Made by a program: the position numbers and the translations under genes. The notes under the pieces were generated by a model, which saw nothing but the letters and a program-made list of their open reading frames with translations, searched no databases and had not been told where the DNA came from. Source: Winogradskyella litoriviva (lineage in GTDB: Bacteria; Bacteroidota; Bacteroidia; Flavobacteriales; Flavobacteriaceae). Taken from it: DNA of 64,000 bases. The stretch lies in the NCBI RefSeq assembly GCF_013249065.1, contig NZ_JABRWQ010000004.1:372001-436000 (forward strand), given 5' to 3'. Of the stretch, positions 8,969 to 17,743 are shown piece by piece; the stretch's first letter is position 1, and each line of letters opens with the position of its first letter.

Positions 8969-10483
8969 TTAAAACTTCCCATTAAAGCTAATTCTTAAGC
9001 GTCTATTGTACTCTTCAAAAAGCCAATCTTTATAATTTTGAGTACTATTCATAATACAATAGCAATATTGTTTTACTCTAAATGCAATTTCGTCTTGTAA
9101 ATCTTTAATCAATTCTCTAGCTTCATAAACATCTTCACTATTATCAATACAGATTTGAGAATGCTGTGCAATAGAACGTTCTATAACTGTAAATGATTTT
9201 TTACCTGAATTAATAACGTCTTTATATTCGGCTTTTATATCAAAATTAAGCGTAAAGGATTTTTTAAATTTTACTTTTAACGAATCTGGCATGGTATAAA
9301 CAAAATCGCGCTCTAACAATTCATCATCAATAATATTATCTAAGTAAAGATCAGGATATTTAAAAATATGTTGCCAATCCACAGGTTGATTCCATGGTCC
9401 AAATCGTGCTTCATTATTTCCCAAATCAATAACTTGAAATGTGTTACGATCTTTATATATTCTGCTTCCACGACCAATCATCTGAAAATATAGGGTAAGA
9501 GATCGAGTGGCTCTATTTAATATTATAGATTCTACGGTTGGCTCATCAAATCCTGTGGTTAAAATACTTACTGAAGACAAAACTGCATCTGGTGTGTGTT
9601 TAAACCATTTTAAAATTTCTTTACGCTCTTGCTTACCAGCTGTATTATCTAGATGTCTTACATTGTAACCTGCTTTTTTAAAGGTATAATAAACTTCTTT
9701 AGAGGTGTAAATACCGTTATTAAAAATTAATGTTTTTTTGCCCTTTGCCATTTCTTCATAAGCCATCAAAAGTTTAGATTGCATTAAACTATTAGTGTAT
9801 AAAGCTTCTGAGGATTTTACCGTATAATCGCCATTAATTCCAATTTTTAATGAGGTTAAACCAACATCATAATGGTGAACTTCTGCATTGGCTAAAAAAC
9901 CATTTTTTATTAACGTCTCAATGTCGTCTCCTACAATGAGTTTTTTATAATTATCCTTCATAGGTAACTTAATATTACTACTTAAAGGAGTCGCTGTAAC
10001 GCCAAGTATAAAACAGTTTTCAAAAAATTTGAATAATTTTCGGAAAGAATTATAATGCGCTTCATCAATAATAACTAATCCTATATTTTTAAGCTCAAAA
10101 TCGTTATCAGACAAACGATTATTTAAGGTTTCTACCATAGCCACAAAACATTGATACTCGTCTTGATCAGGTAATTCTTTAACCTTACTATTAATCACTT
10201 TGTTTTTTACATTAAAACCAGATAAAACATTAGACGTTTGTTTACATAGCTCAATTCTATGGGTAAGAATAACTACTTTTTTCTGATGTTGTTCTACATA
10301 ACGTCTTACAATTTCAGAAAAAATGACGGTTTTCCCTCCTCCTGTCGGTAGCTGATATAATAGGTTAAAATCATCCGATTCATTTTCCATAACATCAAAA
10401 ATGCGATTAAGGTCTTTTATTTGATAATCATAAAGACGTTTCTCGGTTGCATTTTCTTGAATGATTTCAGTTTCTGATGACAT
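8969..10483 (-). CDS. Orphan DEAD/DEAH-box SF2 helicase
   Basis: The 504-residue protein carries both RecA-like domains of superfamily 2: Q-like N-terminal segment, Walker A PTGGGKT (46-52), DEAH (140-143), TATP (163-166), a helicase C domain, and motif VI QMIGRGSR (334-341). It resembles the motor part of type I/III restriction R subunits and Rad25/XPB-like helicases, but has no nuclease or methylase neighbour. The ~125-residue C-terminal tail is of unknown function. Likely a DNA translocase or repair helicase; the precise role is not evident. Confidence 0.85.
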   Translation of the reverse strand: MSSETEIIQENATEKRLYDYQIKDLNRIFDVMENESDDFNLLYQLPTGGGKTVIFSEIVRRYVEQHQKKVVILTHRIELCKQTSNVLSGFNVKNKVINSKVKELPDQDEYQCFVAMVETLNNRLSDNDFELKNIGLVIIDEAHYNSFRKLFKFFENCFILGVTATPLSSNIKLPMKDNYKKLIVGDDIETLIKNGFLANAEVHHYDVGLTSLKIGINGDYTVKSSEALYTNSLMQSKLLMAYEEMAKGKKTLIFNNGIYTSKEVYYTFKKAGYNVRHLDNTAGKQERKEILKWFKHTPDAVLSSVSILTTGFDEPTVESIILNRATRSLTLYFQMIGRGSRIYKDRNTFQVIDLGNNEARFGPWNQPVDWQHIFKYPDLYLDNIIDDELLERDFVYTMPDSLKVKFKKSFTLNFDIKAEYKDVINSGKKSFTVIERSIAQHSQICIDNSEDVYEARELIKDLQDEIAFRVKQYCYCIMNSTQNYKDWLFEEYNRRLRISFNGKF

Positions 10484-10512
10484 AAAGTGATTTTAGCAAA
10501 TGGTTAATTTTG

Positions 10513-10520
10513 CAAAAATA
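10513..10520 (-). promoter_or_regulatory. -7 promoter box for the helicase gene
   Basis: Read on the minus strand this is TATTTTTG, matching the Bacteroidota TAnnTTTG -7 element, 29 bases before the helicase ATG. No convincing -33 TTG is seen at the usual spacing. Confidence 0.45.
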
Positions 10521-10550
10521 AGACATTGTAAATGTATTTAAGATTAATTG

Positions 10551-10570
10551 TTAACAAGATTTAACAAGAT
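10551..10570 (+). repeat. Tandem 10-base direct repeat upstream of ExbD-like gene
   Basis: The decamer TTAACAAGAT occurs twice head to tail with no spacer, 51 bases before the ExbD-like start. Perfect tandem copies in a promoter region suggest a regulator binding site, but chance is possible in AT-rich DNA. Confidence 0.5.
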
Positions 10571-10586
10571 TGGTATCGTTGTTGTG

Positions 10587-10606
10587 AATGTTAAAGAATT
10601 AACATT
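10587..10606. promoter_or_regulatory. Perfect inverted repeat before ExbD-like gene
   Basis: AATGTTAA, loop AGAA, TTAACATT: an uninterrupted 8-base dyad ending 14 bases before the ExbD-like ATG. It could be an operator or a 5' UTR hairpin affecting translation. Confidence 0.45.
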
Positions 10607-10620
10607 TAAATATTTATAGT

Positions 10621-11187
10621 ATGAAATCATTTAGAAGATATTCTGCAACGGTCAATGCAGGATCTATGGCAGACATTGCCTTTTTACTACTAATTTTCTT
10701 TTTAGTGACCACTACCATTTCTGCAGATAAGGGTATTTTGAGACAACTTCCTCGTATATGCGAAACTAAAGATTGTACAGCAGATATTGCTGAAAGAAAC
10801 CTGTTGCGTGTTACAGTGAATGACCAACAACAAATTATGATTGAAGATCAAATTGTAGAATTAGAAGACATTAAATCTATTGTCGAAAAATTTATTGACA
10901 ATAACGGTCTTAATACCTGTAATTATTGCAACGGTGAACAATTTGCAGAATCGTCGGATAACCCTAAAAAAGCAGTAATTTCTTTAAGTCATGAGCCTCT
11001 AACTAAATACGAACGCTTTATTGCTGTACAAGATGAAATTACTAAAGCCTATTATAAACTGCGATTACGTTATGCAAAACAGTTTTTTAATAAAGCACCA
11101 GAACAGCTATCAAAAGTTGAATTAAAACAAGTACAGGCTGCTTTTCCTTTTAAAGTATCTGAAATAATGGTAACACAATCTAATTAG
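10621..11187 (+). CDS. ExbD/TolR-like biopolymer transport protein
   Basis: The 188-residue protein has a short cytoplasmic N terminus, one transmembrane helix (about 17-34) with the key acidic residue Asp18 (MADIAFLLLIFFLVTTT), and a periplasmic domain ending in a KVSEIMVTQ strand, as in ExbD. ExbD works with ExbB to couple the proton gradient to TonB or similar machinery; no ExbB or TonB gene is adjacent here. It is longer than E. coli ExbD (about 141 residues) and has four periplasmic cysteines (47, 52, 100, 103), including a CxxC, within an inserted segment. The gene overlaps the convergent 3D lipoprotein gene by eight bases. Confidence 0.85.
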   Translation: MKSFRRYSATVNAGSMADIAFLLLIFFLVTTTISADKGILRQLPRICETKDCTADIAERNLLRVTVNDQQQIMIEDQIVELEDIKSIVEKFIDNNGLNTCNYCNGEQFAESSDNPKKAVISLSHEPLTKYERFIAVQDEITKAYYKLRLRYAKQFFNKAPEQLSKVELKQVQAAFPFKVSEIMVTQSN

Positions 11188-11596
11188 AAATAGTATCTTT
11201 TACTGGTAAACAGTATTCAATTTTTACTTTTCTTTTGCCCCAAATTTTAGCCTTTTTAATATCGTTACCCATATAAATATCAATGCGTTTTCGCCAACGA
11301 CTGTTCATTTTATCTTTAACAGTAAAAAAGCTATCAAAACCTTGAATCTTAACCTGCATGTTATGTACTAAGCCAGAATCTAACAAGTCTCTAGATACTG
11401 CAATATATCTTAAACCCGGTTTTAAACTATCACCAAATGCTGTAATTGTAGGATTAGAATTAGTTTGGTAGGCCAATGAATTATAGGCTGTTGCCGTAAC
11501 TTTAATCTGTTGTTTAATACAAGTAGATTCTACTCCTTTATTACACCCAAATAATAGTAGAAGTATTGATAATGTAATGGTTATGTATTGTTTCAC
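11180..11596 (-). CDS. 3D-domain lipoprotein
   Basis: The 138-residue protein has a lipoprotein signal (hydrophobic 5-17, lipobox LLFGC, Cys18) and a 3D domain: a TATAY start, a conserved Gly-rich IAVSRDLL segment, and the K-D...RIDIYM acidic signature. The 3D fold is found in MltA-type lytic transglycosylases and cell-wall proteins, so peptidoglycan binding or cleavage at the envelope is plausible. The start is GTG at 11594-11596; the nearby ATG is out of frame. Confidence 0.78.
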   Translation of the reverse strand: MKQYITITLSILLLLFGCNKGVESTCIKQQIKVTATAYNSLAYQTNSNPTITAFGDSLKPGLRYIAVSRDLLDSGLVHNMQVKIQGFDSFFTVKDKMNSRWRKRIDIYMGNDIKKAKIWGKRKVKIEYCLPVKDTISN

Positions 11597-11715
11597 GCAT
11601 GTAAAGATATCAATTATAGTTAAAATTTGTTAAATAATTACTATGTAATGCATAGTACTGTAACAAATCTAAAAATTGTTCGTCTATTTAGTATAACCCA
11701 TTAAAAACAAACATT

Positions 11716-11802
11716 ATGAGAACTTTAAACAGTAACCAAATTACAAGTAAAACTACAGAAACAAAAAGTTATTCTTGGAACAGCAAAAGACGTTATAGAT
11801 AA
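11716..11802 (+). CDS. Putative 28-residue basic micro-protein
   Basis: An ATG-started ORF encodes 28 residues, Thr/Ser-rich at first and ending in a basic, aromatic tail (SYSWNSKRRYR). It has no cysteine, signal peptide or membrane segment. The 13 bases TAAAAACAAACAT end just before the start, and the identical 13-mer sits at the start of the next micro-ORF, which supports real translation initiation. The pair fills an otherwise empty interval and ends at a strong hairpin. Function unknown; no homologue can be named from sequence reading alone. Confidence 0.5.
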   Translation: MRTLNSNQITSKTTETKSYSWNSKRRYR

Positions 11803-11840
11803 TTATAACGTTATTCATCAATCAATTAATAAAAACAAAC

Positions 11841-11912
11841 ATGAAAGCATTATCAAAAATAGTCAACACATCTAATAGTTTAGATGATGACTTAAAAACA
11901 AGTAAAGTTTAG
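11841..11912 (+). CDS. Putative 23-residue micro-protein
   Basis: A second tiny ORF (MKALSKIVNTSNSLDDDLKT and three more residues) starts within a second copy of the 13-base TAAAAACAAACAT leader. It carries an acidic DDD patch, in contrast to the basic tail of the first peptide. A terminator lies 38 bases downstream. Expression as a two-peptide transcript is inferred. Confidence 0.45.
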   Translation: MKALSKIVNTSNSLDDDLKTSKV

Positions 11913-11949
11913 CAGTATAGCTAATATTATAAAGACTTAGTCTAATAAA

Positions 11950-11986
11950 AAAAGTCAGCTTCTGATTATAGAAACTGACTTTTATT
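11950..11986. terminator. Bidirectional hairpin terminator
   Basis: AAAGTCAG (11951-11958) pairs with CTGACTTT (11975-11982), with an inner TTCT/AGAA pairing, flanked by A and T runs on both sides. It can end the micro-ORF transcript on the plus strand and the protease gene (stop at 12004) on the minus strand. Confidence 0.8.
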
Positions 11987-12003
11987 TTTCACAATTGTGA
12001 AGC

Positions 12004-14313
12004 TTACTTTTTTATCAGCTTCTTAGTAATTGTTTGTGTTCCTGTAGATAATTTTACAAAATAAACACCACTTTGATATGTTGATACATTAATTTGACTC
12101 ACAATACTAGAATCTAACTCTCCTTTTACAATTTCTTGACCTAATGTATTAAATACAGCATATTGTACCTTAGTATTTAAGCTAGTTAATTCAATATTAA
12201 TAATATCGCTCATCGGATTTGGATAAACTTTTATTTGATTTTCTAAATCATACTCATTTATACTTAAAGGATCTTGAACACCAAATGTCACAGACTCTTG
12301 AGAAGTAAAATTCCCACCTGAAATTATTATATTACCATTTTCATCTTGTAAGTCGTAATTACCCGTTCCATATTGACAGCAGATACCATCATTAGCCGAA
12401 TCGAAAATTGTAAACGTATAACAATCATTATAATTTGGTATTGGAATAATTTCTTGATACGTTGTTGCATCATTATAACTAAATAAAGGACCCGAACTCA
12501 AGGTAGTTCCTGAACCATCAACTAAACTCCAAGTAGTTTCTTCTCCATAATTATCTGTTAAGATATTAAATGTTACAGAAGAAGTTGTATATGATGGATT
12601 AACCTCTAGATTAAATACAAACATATCATTACCTGTATTCTCATCAGTTGTTCCGTTTGGATTTGAAACACTTACAGTAAATGTATGGTCTCCTATGGCC
12701 AAGTTATTGTAGGTTGGAGTTGCAATTATTTCGCTTCCACCACTAGGAATATTACCAGTAAAACTTACAGACGTACTAGCATCCGAATCTAAGTAATAAG
12801 ATACCGTTGCAGAAGTTAAAGGTAAATTACCAGGATTATAAAGTGTTACTTGTGGAGTAAAATCACCACCACATAAAACAGCTTCATTAGAACCTGAATC
12901 AACTCTTGCATCATTATCATAAGTTTGTAATGATGGATATTGACCAATAGTTGTTACTCCAGAATTTGAAGGATCTAACCAATCTTTAAGTCTTGTAGCA
13001 GACGTGCTTCCATAATCCCAAGCTACTCCAAATCTTCCATAAAAATCATATTGACCGTTATTTGAAGTTCCGTTACAAGCCGCTGCACCACCAGAAAGCA
13101 TACCGATTAGTTCTCCATTTTCATTAAATAAACCAGAACCAGATGACCCTTGCTCTGTAACACCTAATTCCCATTCTGTAATATACCACATTTGGGTATT
13201 TGCATTGCCATTAAAGTTAACAACATTTCTTGATGCGCCATCGTCATCTCTACATGCTTTTTGAATATCTCCACTTGGATGGTGAACTCCAAAATTTACT
13301 ACAGGTGTTTGCGTTGTAGAATTATTCCAACCTGCCCATACAACATCTGGATTATTGTTAAAAAAACTTGTATCCGTAATTTCTACTAGTTCCATATCTG
13401 ATTGCGAGCTATTTGCTCTTAATGTAGATCCACTAACTGTTTGATCAAAAGACCCACTTGGGCTACTCGCTGTTGTACTACACGAAGGTGTTGGACTTCT
13501 CCAATTAAATCTAAATGCCCAACTTCCTTCTCCTCCACTACAATGATTTGCAGTGATAAAGTAAGGTGTGCCATCGTTATTTGTATTGTTAACTAAAGTC
13601 CCAGAACAAAAGCCAGAACCTCCAGTTACAAGCATACCTGCTGCTTTTTTTACATTCTCTTTTACTGTATTTAATCCATAAGGGTCACTTGCCGGAGAAA
13701 TATCACAATCTACATCTTGATTACAATCTCCTGAATCACCTAATGATTTTTGGTAAGACTCTGCTGTTCTATAACCATGTACAACGGAACCTACTACAAT
13801 ATTAGCTGTACCAGTTACATTAGCTGGCTGATAATATTCTACAATGGCTTCATTTCCTTCTACCAACCAAGTTCCTAATACATTTTCTTCATTATTATTA
13901 TAATGTGTAAAAGGTCTCAATAAATCTGTTTTATCACTATTATAAACATAAAGTTTAGCACCTTCAGGAATATTAAATACATCGAACATAAAGTTTAACG
14001 AAAAGGCATTTTCAGAGGTGTAAGCCATTCTCCAAATACGATCTCCATTCTCTAATGTTGTCCATTCTCCAACACTATTAAAATTATGGCCAACATATAG
14101 CTGATGTCCAAATCGCCATGGAATAGACTTGTTTTTATCATTAATTTCGTCTTCTTTTTGTAGTTTTATTAAATCGAAAGACTGCAACTTATATGGTATT
14201 AAGTTGGTTAAGTTTTTTTGGCTCCAACTAGGTGGTTTTATATCTTCTGGTATTTGCTGAGCAAATGAAAATAATGAGACAAACAATAAGGGGAAAAGTA
14301 ATTTTAAATTCAT
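12004..14313 (-). CDS. Secreted trypsin-like (lysyl endopeptidase-like) protease, T9SS type A cargo
   Basis: The 769-residue precursor has a signal peptide (1-19), a propeptide region (about 20-205), an S1-family protease domain (about 215-450) with the triad His257 (TANHC), Asp306 (SDMELVE) and Ser391 (GSSGSG), a CARDB-like beta domain (about 465-575), a further beta domain, and a T9SS type A sorting domain (about 690-769, from VYPNP to KKLIKK). Cysteines near the active site and the overall pattern resemble Achromobacter/Lysobacter lysyl endopeptidase, so cleavage after Lys is likely but not proven. It would be exported and anchored or released at the cell surface, for extracellular protein use. 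Confidence 0.9.
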   Translation of the reverse strand: MNLKLLFPLLFVSLFSFAQQIPEDIKPPSWSQKNLTNLIPYKLQSFDLIKLQKEDEINDKNKSIPWRFGHQLYVGHNFNSVGEWTTLENGDRIWRMAYTSENAFSLNFMFDVFNIPEGAKLYVYNSDKTDLLRPFTHYNNNEENVLGTWLVEGNEAIVEYYQPANVTGTANIVVGSVVHGYRTAESYQKSLGDSGDCNQDVDCDISPASDPYGLNTVKENVKKAAGMLVTGGSGFCSGTLVNNTNNDGTPYFITANHCSGGEGSWAFRFNWRSPTPSCSTTASSPSGSFDQTVSGSTLRANSSQSDMELVEITDTSFFNNNPDVVWAGWNNSTTQTPVVNFGVHHPSGDIQKACRDDDGASRNVVNFNGNANTQMWYITEWELGVTEQGSSGSGLFNENGELIGMLSGGAAACNGTSNNGQYDFYGRFGVAWDYGSTSATRLKDWLDPSNSGVTTIGQYPSLQTYDNDARVDSGSNEAVLCGGDFTPQVTLYNPGNLPLTSATVSYYLDSDASTSVSFTGNIPSGGSEIIATPTYNNLAIGDHTFTVSVSNPNGTTDENTGNDMFVFNLEVNPSYTTSSVTFNILTDNYGEETTWSLVDGSGTTLSSGPLFSYNDATTYQEIIPIPNYNDCYTFTIFDSANDGICCQYGTGNYDLQDENGNIIISGGNFTSQESVTFGVQDPLSINEYDLENQIKVYPNPMSDIINIELTSLNTKVQYAVFNTLGQEIVKGELDSSIVSQINVSTYQSGVYFVKLSTGTQTITKKLIKK

Positions 14314-14333
14314 AAGGGATATTTTAAGATGTG

Positions 14334-14341
14334 CAAAATTA
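14334..14341 (-). promoter_or_regulatory. -7 promoter box for the protease gene
   Basis: TAATTTTG on the minus strand, an exact TAnnTTTG match, 20 bases before the protease ATG. The -33 element is not clear. The rest of 14342-14550 shows nothing recognisable. Confidence 0.5.
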
Positions 14342-14550
14342 ATGTTTTAAATACAATATTTATAAAATTATCGTCTAATAAATAGTAAATATTGAAGAAA
14401 CTACTGTTAAAACCAAGGATAATACAATGAAATTGAAACTCCTATAAAAGTATCGAAATAAGCAAACTTTATGCACTTTTAAAATTAAATTATACGTAAC
14501 CGAGTTATGTGTCTACTAAAATCTAATTTTGATCTACAAATAAAAAAACA

Positions 14551-16551
14551 TTAATAGGCTAATAAATCTCTTAAAGCATTTTCAAACTTTCCTTTAGCCA
14601 AATATTGATCTTCTAATTGACCAATAAACGGAATTGGTGTTTCCATACTAGCAACGCGCTTTACTGGAGCATCTAAAAATTCAAAGCATTCTTCCATTAA
14701 TAAGGCAGACAAATCACTTGCTATACCTCCAAAAAGTGAATCTTCTTGCAAAATAATAGCTCTACCTGTTTTCTTTACAGAATTAATTATAGTTTCCTTA
14801 TCTAATGGCTGAAGTGTTCTTAAATCTAATAAATCCGCAGAAATATCTACATTCTTTTTTAGCGTGTTTATTGCCCAATGCACGCCTGCTCCATAGGTAA
14901 TAATGGTAACTGAATCACCTTCATTTAAAACCGCAGCTTTGCCAAAAGGAATGGTAAAATAATCGGTTGGTACATCTTGCCTTATACTTCTATATAATGC
15001 TTTGTGCTCAAAAAACAATACAGGATTTGGATCGTTGATAGCGGTTGCCAACAACCCTTTTGCATCATAAGGAAATGCTGGATAAACCACTTTTAATCCT
15101 GGAGTTTTAGTAAACCATGCTTCGTTAGTTTGAGAATGAAAAGGGCCTGCAGCAACTCCTCCTCCACATGGCATTCGCAGCACAACATCTGCTTGTTGCT
15201 GCCATCTGTAATGTGATTTTGCTAAATAATTTACAACAGGATTAAAACCGGATGTTACAAAATCTGCAAACTGCATTTCTACAACCGATTTAATACCAGA
15301 AATAGATAAACCCATGGCTGCTTCAACAATAGCAGATTCGCAAATTGGTGTATTTCTTACCCTATTTTTTCCAAAGGCCTTAACAAAACCCTCAGTAATT
15401 TTAAAAACACCACCATATTCTGCTATATCTTGTCCCATAATAACAAGATCACTATGTTTTTCCATGGACTGCTTTAATCCTTGAGAAATAGCATCTACAA
15501 AACGTAAATCTTCTACTTTATCATTTGGACTAATTTCTTTATAGTCAAATGATTTATAAACATCACTCAACTCAGTAGTTTCATTAGGTATAATATTGGG
15601 TTCTGCATTTGCAGACTCTAAAGCAGAATCTATTTCAGCTTTAATCTCCGCGATATAAGCTTCATCTATGGATGGACTAAGTATTTTATTAGTATATAAA
15701 TAGCTTCTAAAATTCTCAATAGGATCTTTAGCCTCCCATTCTTCAATTAACTGTTTAGGTACATATTTAGTTCCACTAGCCTCTTCGTGCCCTCTTCTTC
15801 TAAACGTTTTAAATTCTATTAAAATTGGTCGAGGTCGTTTTCTTATGCTTTCAGCAAGTTTCTGAACTTTTGTATAAGTTTCAATTATATTATTTCCATC
15901 TAGTATAAAAGACTCAATACCGTAACCTTTTCCTCTATCTGCTAAATTTCTACAATGGTATTGCTCATTTGTTGGTGTAGAGAGTCCATACCCATTATTC
16001 TCAATACAAAAAATCACAGGTAATTGCCATACCGAAGCAACATTTAAAGCTTCATGAAAATCACCTTCACTTGTTCCTCCTTCTCCTGTAAAAACAGCAG
16101 TTACTTGTCCATTGTTTTTTAATAAATTTGCTAAAGCAATCCCATCGGCAACACCTAATTGTGGTCCTAAATGAGAAATCATACCAACAAGATTATACTC
16201 TTGTGTTCCAAAATGAAAAGAACGATCTCTACCCTTAGTAAATCCGCTTGCTTTACCTTTCCATTGACAAAATAACCTATGTAATGGGATACCTCTTGTG
16301 GTAAAAACACCAAGATTACGGTGCATTGGCAAAATATATTCATTAGGTTCTAAAGCCATTGCAACACCAACAGCAATAGCTTCTTGTCCTATACCAGAAA
16401 ACCATTTAGACACCTTTCCTTGACGCAATAGAATGAGCATTTTCTCTTCTATCATTCGAGGTTTAAGCATATTATAATATAGCTCTAATAAGATTTTATT
16501 ATTAAGATTTCTTTTGTCGTAGGTTATGTTACTTTTTGTGATTGTTGGCAT
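14551..16551 (-). CDS. Fused alpha/beta E1 subunit of a 2-oxoacid dehydrogenase
   Basis: The 666-residue protein fuses the thiamine-diphosphate-binding alpha subunit (about 15-325, with GEGGTSEGDFHEALN and the downstream NNGYG motif) to the beta subunit (about 345-666, with GQDIAEYGGVFKITEG and the C-terminal transketolase domain). This is the E1 of branched-chain (2-oxoisovalerate) or related dehydrogenases, which decarboxylates the oxoacid and passes the acyl group to lipoyl E2. Fused E1 genes are known in Bacteroidota. No E2 or E3 gene is adjacent. Branched-chain substrate is the likeliest, consistent with iso-fatty acid synthesis in this group, but acetoin or pyruvate cannot be excluded. 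Confidence 0.88.
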   Translation of the reverse strand: MPTITKSNITYDKRNLNNKILLELYYNMLKPRMIEEKMLILLRQGKVSKWFSGIGQEAIAVGVAMALEPNEYILPMHRNLGVFTTRGIPLHRLFCQWKGKASGFTKGRDRSFHFGTQEYNLVGMISHLGPQLGVADGIALANLLKNNGQVTAVFTGEGGTSEGDFHEALNVASVWQLPVIFCIENNGYGLSTPTNEQYHCRNLADRGKGYGIESFILDGNNIIETYTKVQKLAESIRKRPRPILIEFKTFRRRGHEEASGTKYVPKQLIEEWEAKDPIENFRSYLYTNKILSPSIDEAYIAEIKAEIDSALESANAEPNIIPNETTELSDVYKSFDYKEISPNDKVEDLRFVDAISQGLKQSMEKHSDLVIMGQDIAEYGGVFKITEGFVKAFGKNRVRNTPICESAIVEAAMGLSISGIKSVVEMQFADFVTSGFNPVVNYLAKSHYRWQQQADVVLRMPCGGGVAAGPFHSQTNEAWFTKTPGLKVVYPAFPYDAKGLLATAINDPNPVLFFEHKALYRSIRQDVPTDYFTIPFGKAAVLNEGDSVTIITYGAGVHWAINTLKKNVDISADLLDLRTLQPLDKETIINSVKKTGRAIILQEDSLFGGIASDLSALLMEECFEFLDAPVKRVASMETPIPFIGQLEDQYLAKGKFENALRDLLAY

Positions 16552-16574
16552 ACAATGAAATTTCGGTAATGAAT

Positions 16575-16582
16575 CAAATGTA
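16575..16582 (-). promoter_or_regulatory. Possible -7 box for the E1 gene
   Basis: TACATTTG on the minus strand matches TAnnTTTG, 23 bases before the E1 ATG. No -33 element at standard spacing. Confidence 0.4.
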
Positions 16583-16659
16583 ATTAAAATTGATACAATA
16601 AACCATTATAGGCTCTAAATTGTCAATAAATTCGACCTAATATTTAAGACTATTATTGT

Positions 16660-16667
16660 TAACTTTG
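16660..16667 (+). promoter_or_regulatory. -7 promoter box that excludes the longer oxygenase start
   Basis: TAACTTTG, an exact TAnnTTTG match, 30 bases before ATG 16698. Because the in-frame TTG at 16656 lies over this box, translation must begin at 16698. Confidence 0.55.
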
Positions 16668-16697
16668 TATATTGACAAAAATTTAAACAACAATCTA

Positions 16698-17648
16698 ATG
16701 GATAGAATACCTAGCGTAGATTTAAAGGATTTCATTTCTGAAGATCCAAAACGGAAACAAAAATTTATTGATGAAATAGGAAAAGCTTATGAAGATATTG
16801 GTTTTGTGGCTTTAAAAGGACATTTTTTAGATGATGCCTTGGTAGATAGTTTGTATGATGAAGTCAAAAAATTTTTCAGCTTACCATTAGAAACTAAGAA
16901 AAGTTATGAAATCCCTGGAATTGGAGGTCAACGTGGTTATGTCTCTTTTGGTAAAGAAAGTGCAAAAGGAAAAAAAGAAGGTGATTTAAAAGAATTCTGG
17001 CATTTTGGACAGTATGTTGAAGATGATGATGAAAGACGTAAAGAATACCCAGAAAATGTTGAAGTAAAGGAATTATCTGATTTTAATAAAGTAGGAAAAC
17101 AAACCTACAAAATGTTAGAAAAAACAGCCAAATATGTGTTAAGAGCATTGGCGCTCTACTTAAATTTAGAAGAAACTTACTTTGATAATTATATACATAA
17201 TGGTAATTCAATTTTAAGACCTATTCATTATCCACCAATTATCGAAGAACCTAAAAATGCAGTAAGAGCTGCTGCTCATGGTGATATTAATTTAATCACT
17301 TTATTAATGGGTGCACAAGGCCGAGGTTTACAAGTACAACGAAACGATGGTGAATGGATTGATGCCATTGCAGAACCAGACGAATTAATGATAAATGTTG
17401 GTGATATGCTATCTAGACATTCTAACAACAAACTGAAATCTACAATTCACCGTGTTATAAATCCACCTAGAGAACTTTGGGGAACCTCTCGCTACTCCAT
17501 GCCATTTTTTATGCATCCGGTGAGCGAAATGAAACTCGATGTTTTAGAGAGTTGTATAGATAAAGATAACCCTAAACAGTTTGAAGATATTACTGCCGGA
17601 GAATTTTTAAATGAACGCCTAATTGAATTGGGACTTATAAAAAAATAG
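16698..17648 (+). CDS. Isopenicillin N synthase-like 2-oxoglutarate/Fe(II) oxygenase
   Basis: The 316-residue protein has the N-terminal DIOX_N region (about 1-115) and the double-stranded beta-helix C-terminal half with the Fe(II) triad His194-x-Asp196...His251 and the co-substrate motif Arg265-x-Ser267. Family members hydroxylate, desaturate or cyclise small molecules with O2 and usually 2-oxoglutarate. The gene stands alone between an E1 dehydrogenase and a SUI1 gene and gives no clue to the substrate. The start is ATG 16698; the upstream TTG lies in the promoter. Confidence 0.85.
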   Translation: MDRIPSVDLKDFISEDPKRKQKFIDEIGKAYEDIGFVALKGHFLDDALVDSLYDEVKKFFSLPLETKKSYEIPGIGGQRGYVSFGKESAKGKKEGDLKEFWHFGQYVEDDDERRKEYPENVEVKELSDFNKVGKQTYKMLEKTAKYVLRALALYLNLEETYFDNYIHNGNSILRPIHYPPIIEEPKNAVRAAAHGDINLITLLMGAQGRGLQVQRNDGEWIDAIAEPDELMINVGDMLSRHSNNKLKSTIHRVINPPRELWGTSRYSMPFFMHPVSEMKLDVLESCIDKDNPKQFEDITAGEFLNERLIELGLIKK

Positions 17649-17743
17649 TAAATCAATTCTCAGTTACTAATATGTAGGTAATAATTAAAACCTACTAGTT
17701 TCTGTTTGATGTTTACTGTAAATTTTACACTGAATACTAAAAA

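Noticed and set aside
16656-16697. Longer TTG start for the 2OG-Fe(II) oxygenase
   Set aside because: It would translate through a consensus -7 promoter box and adds residues not typical of the family.
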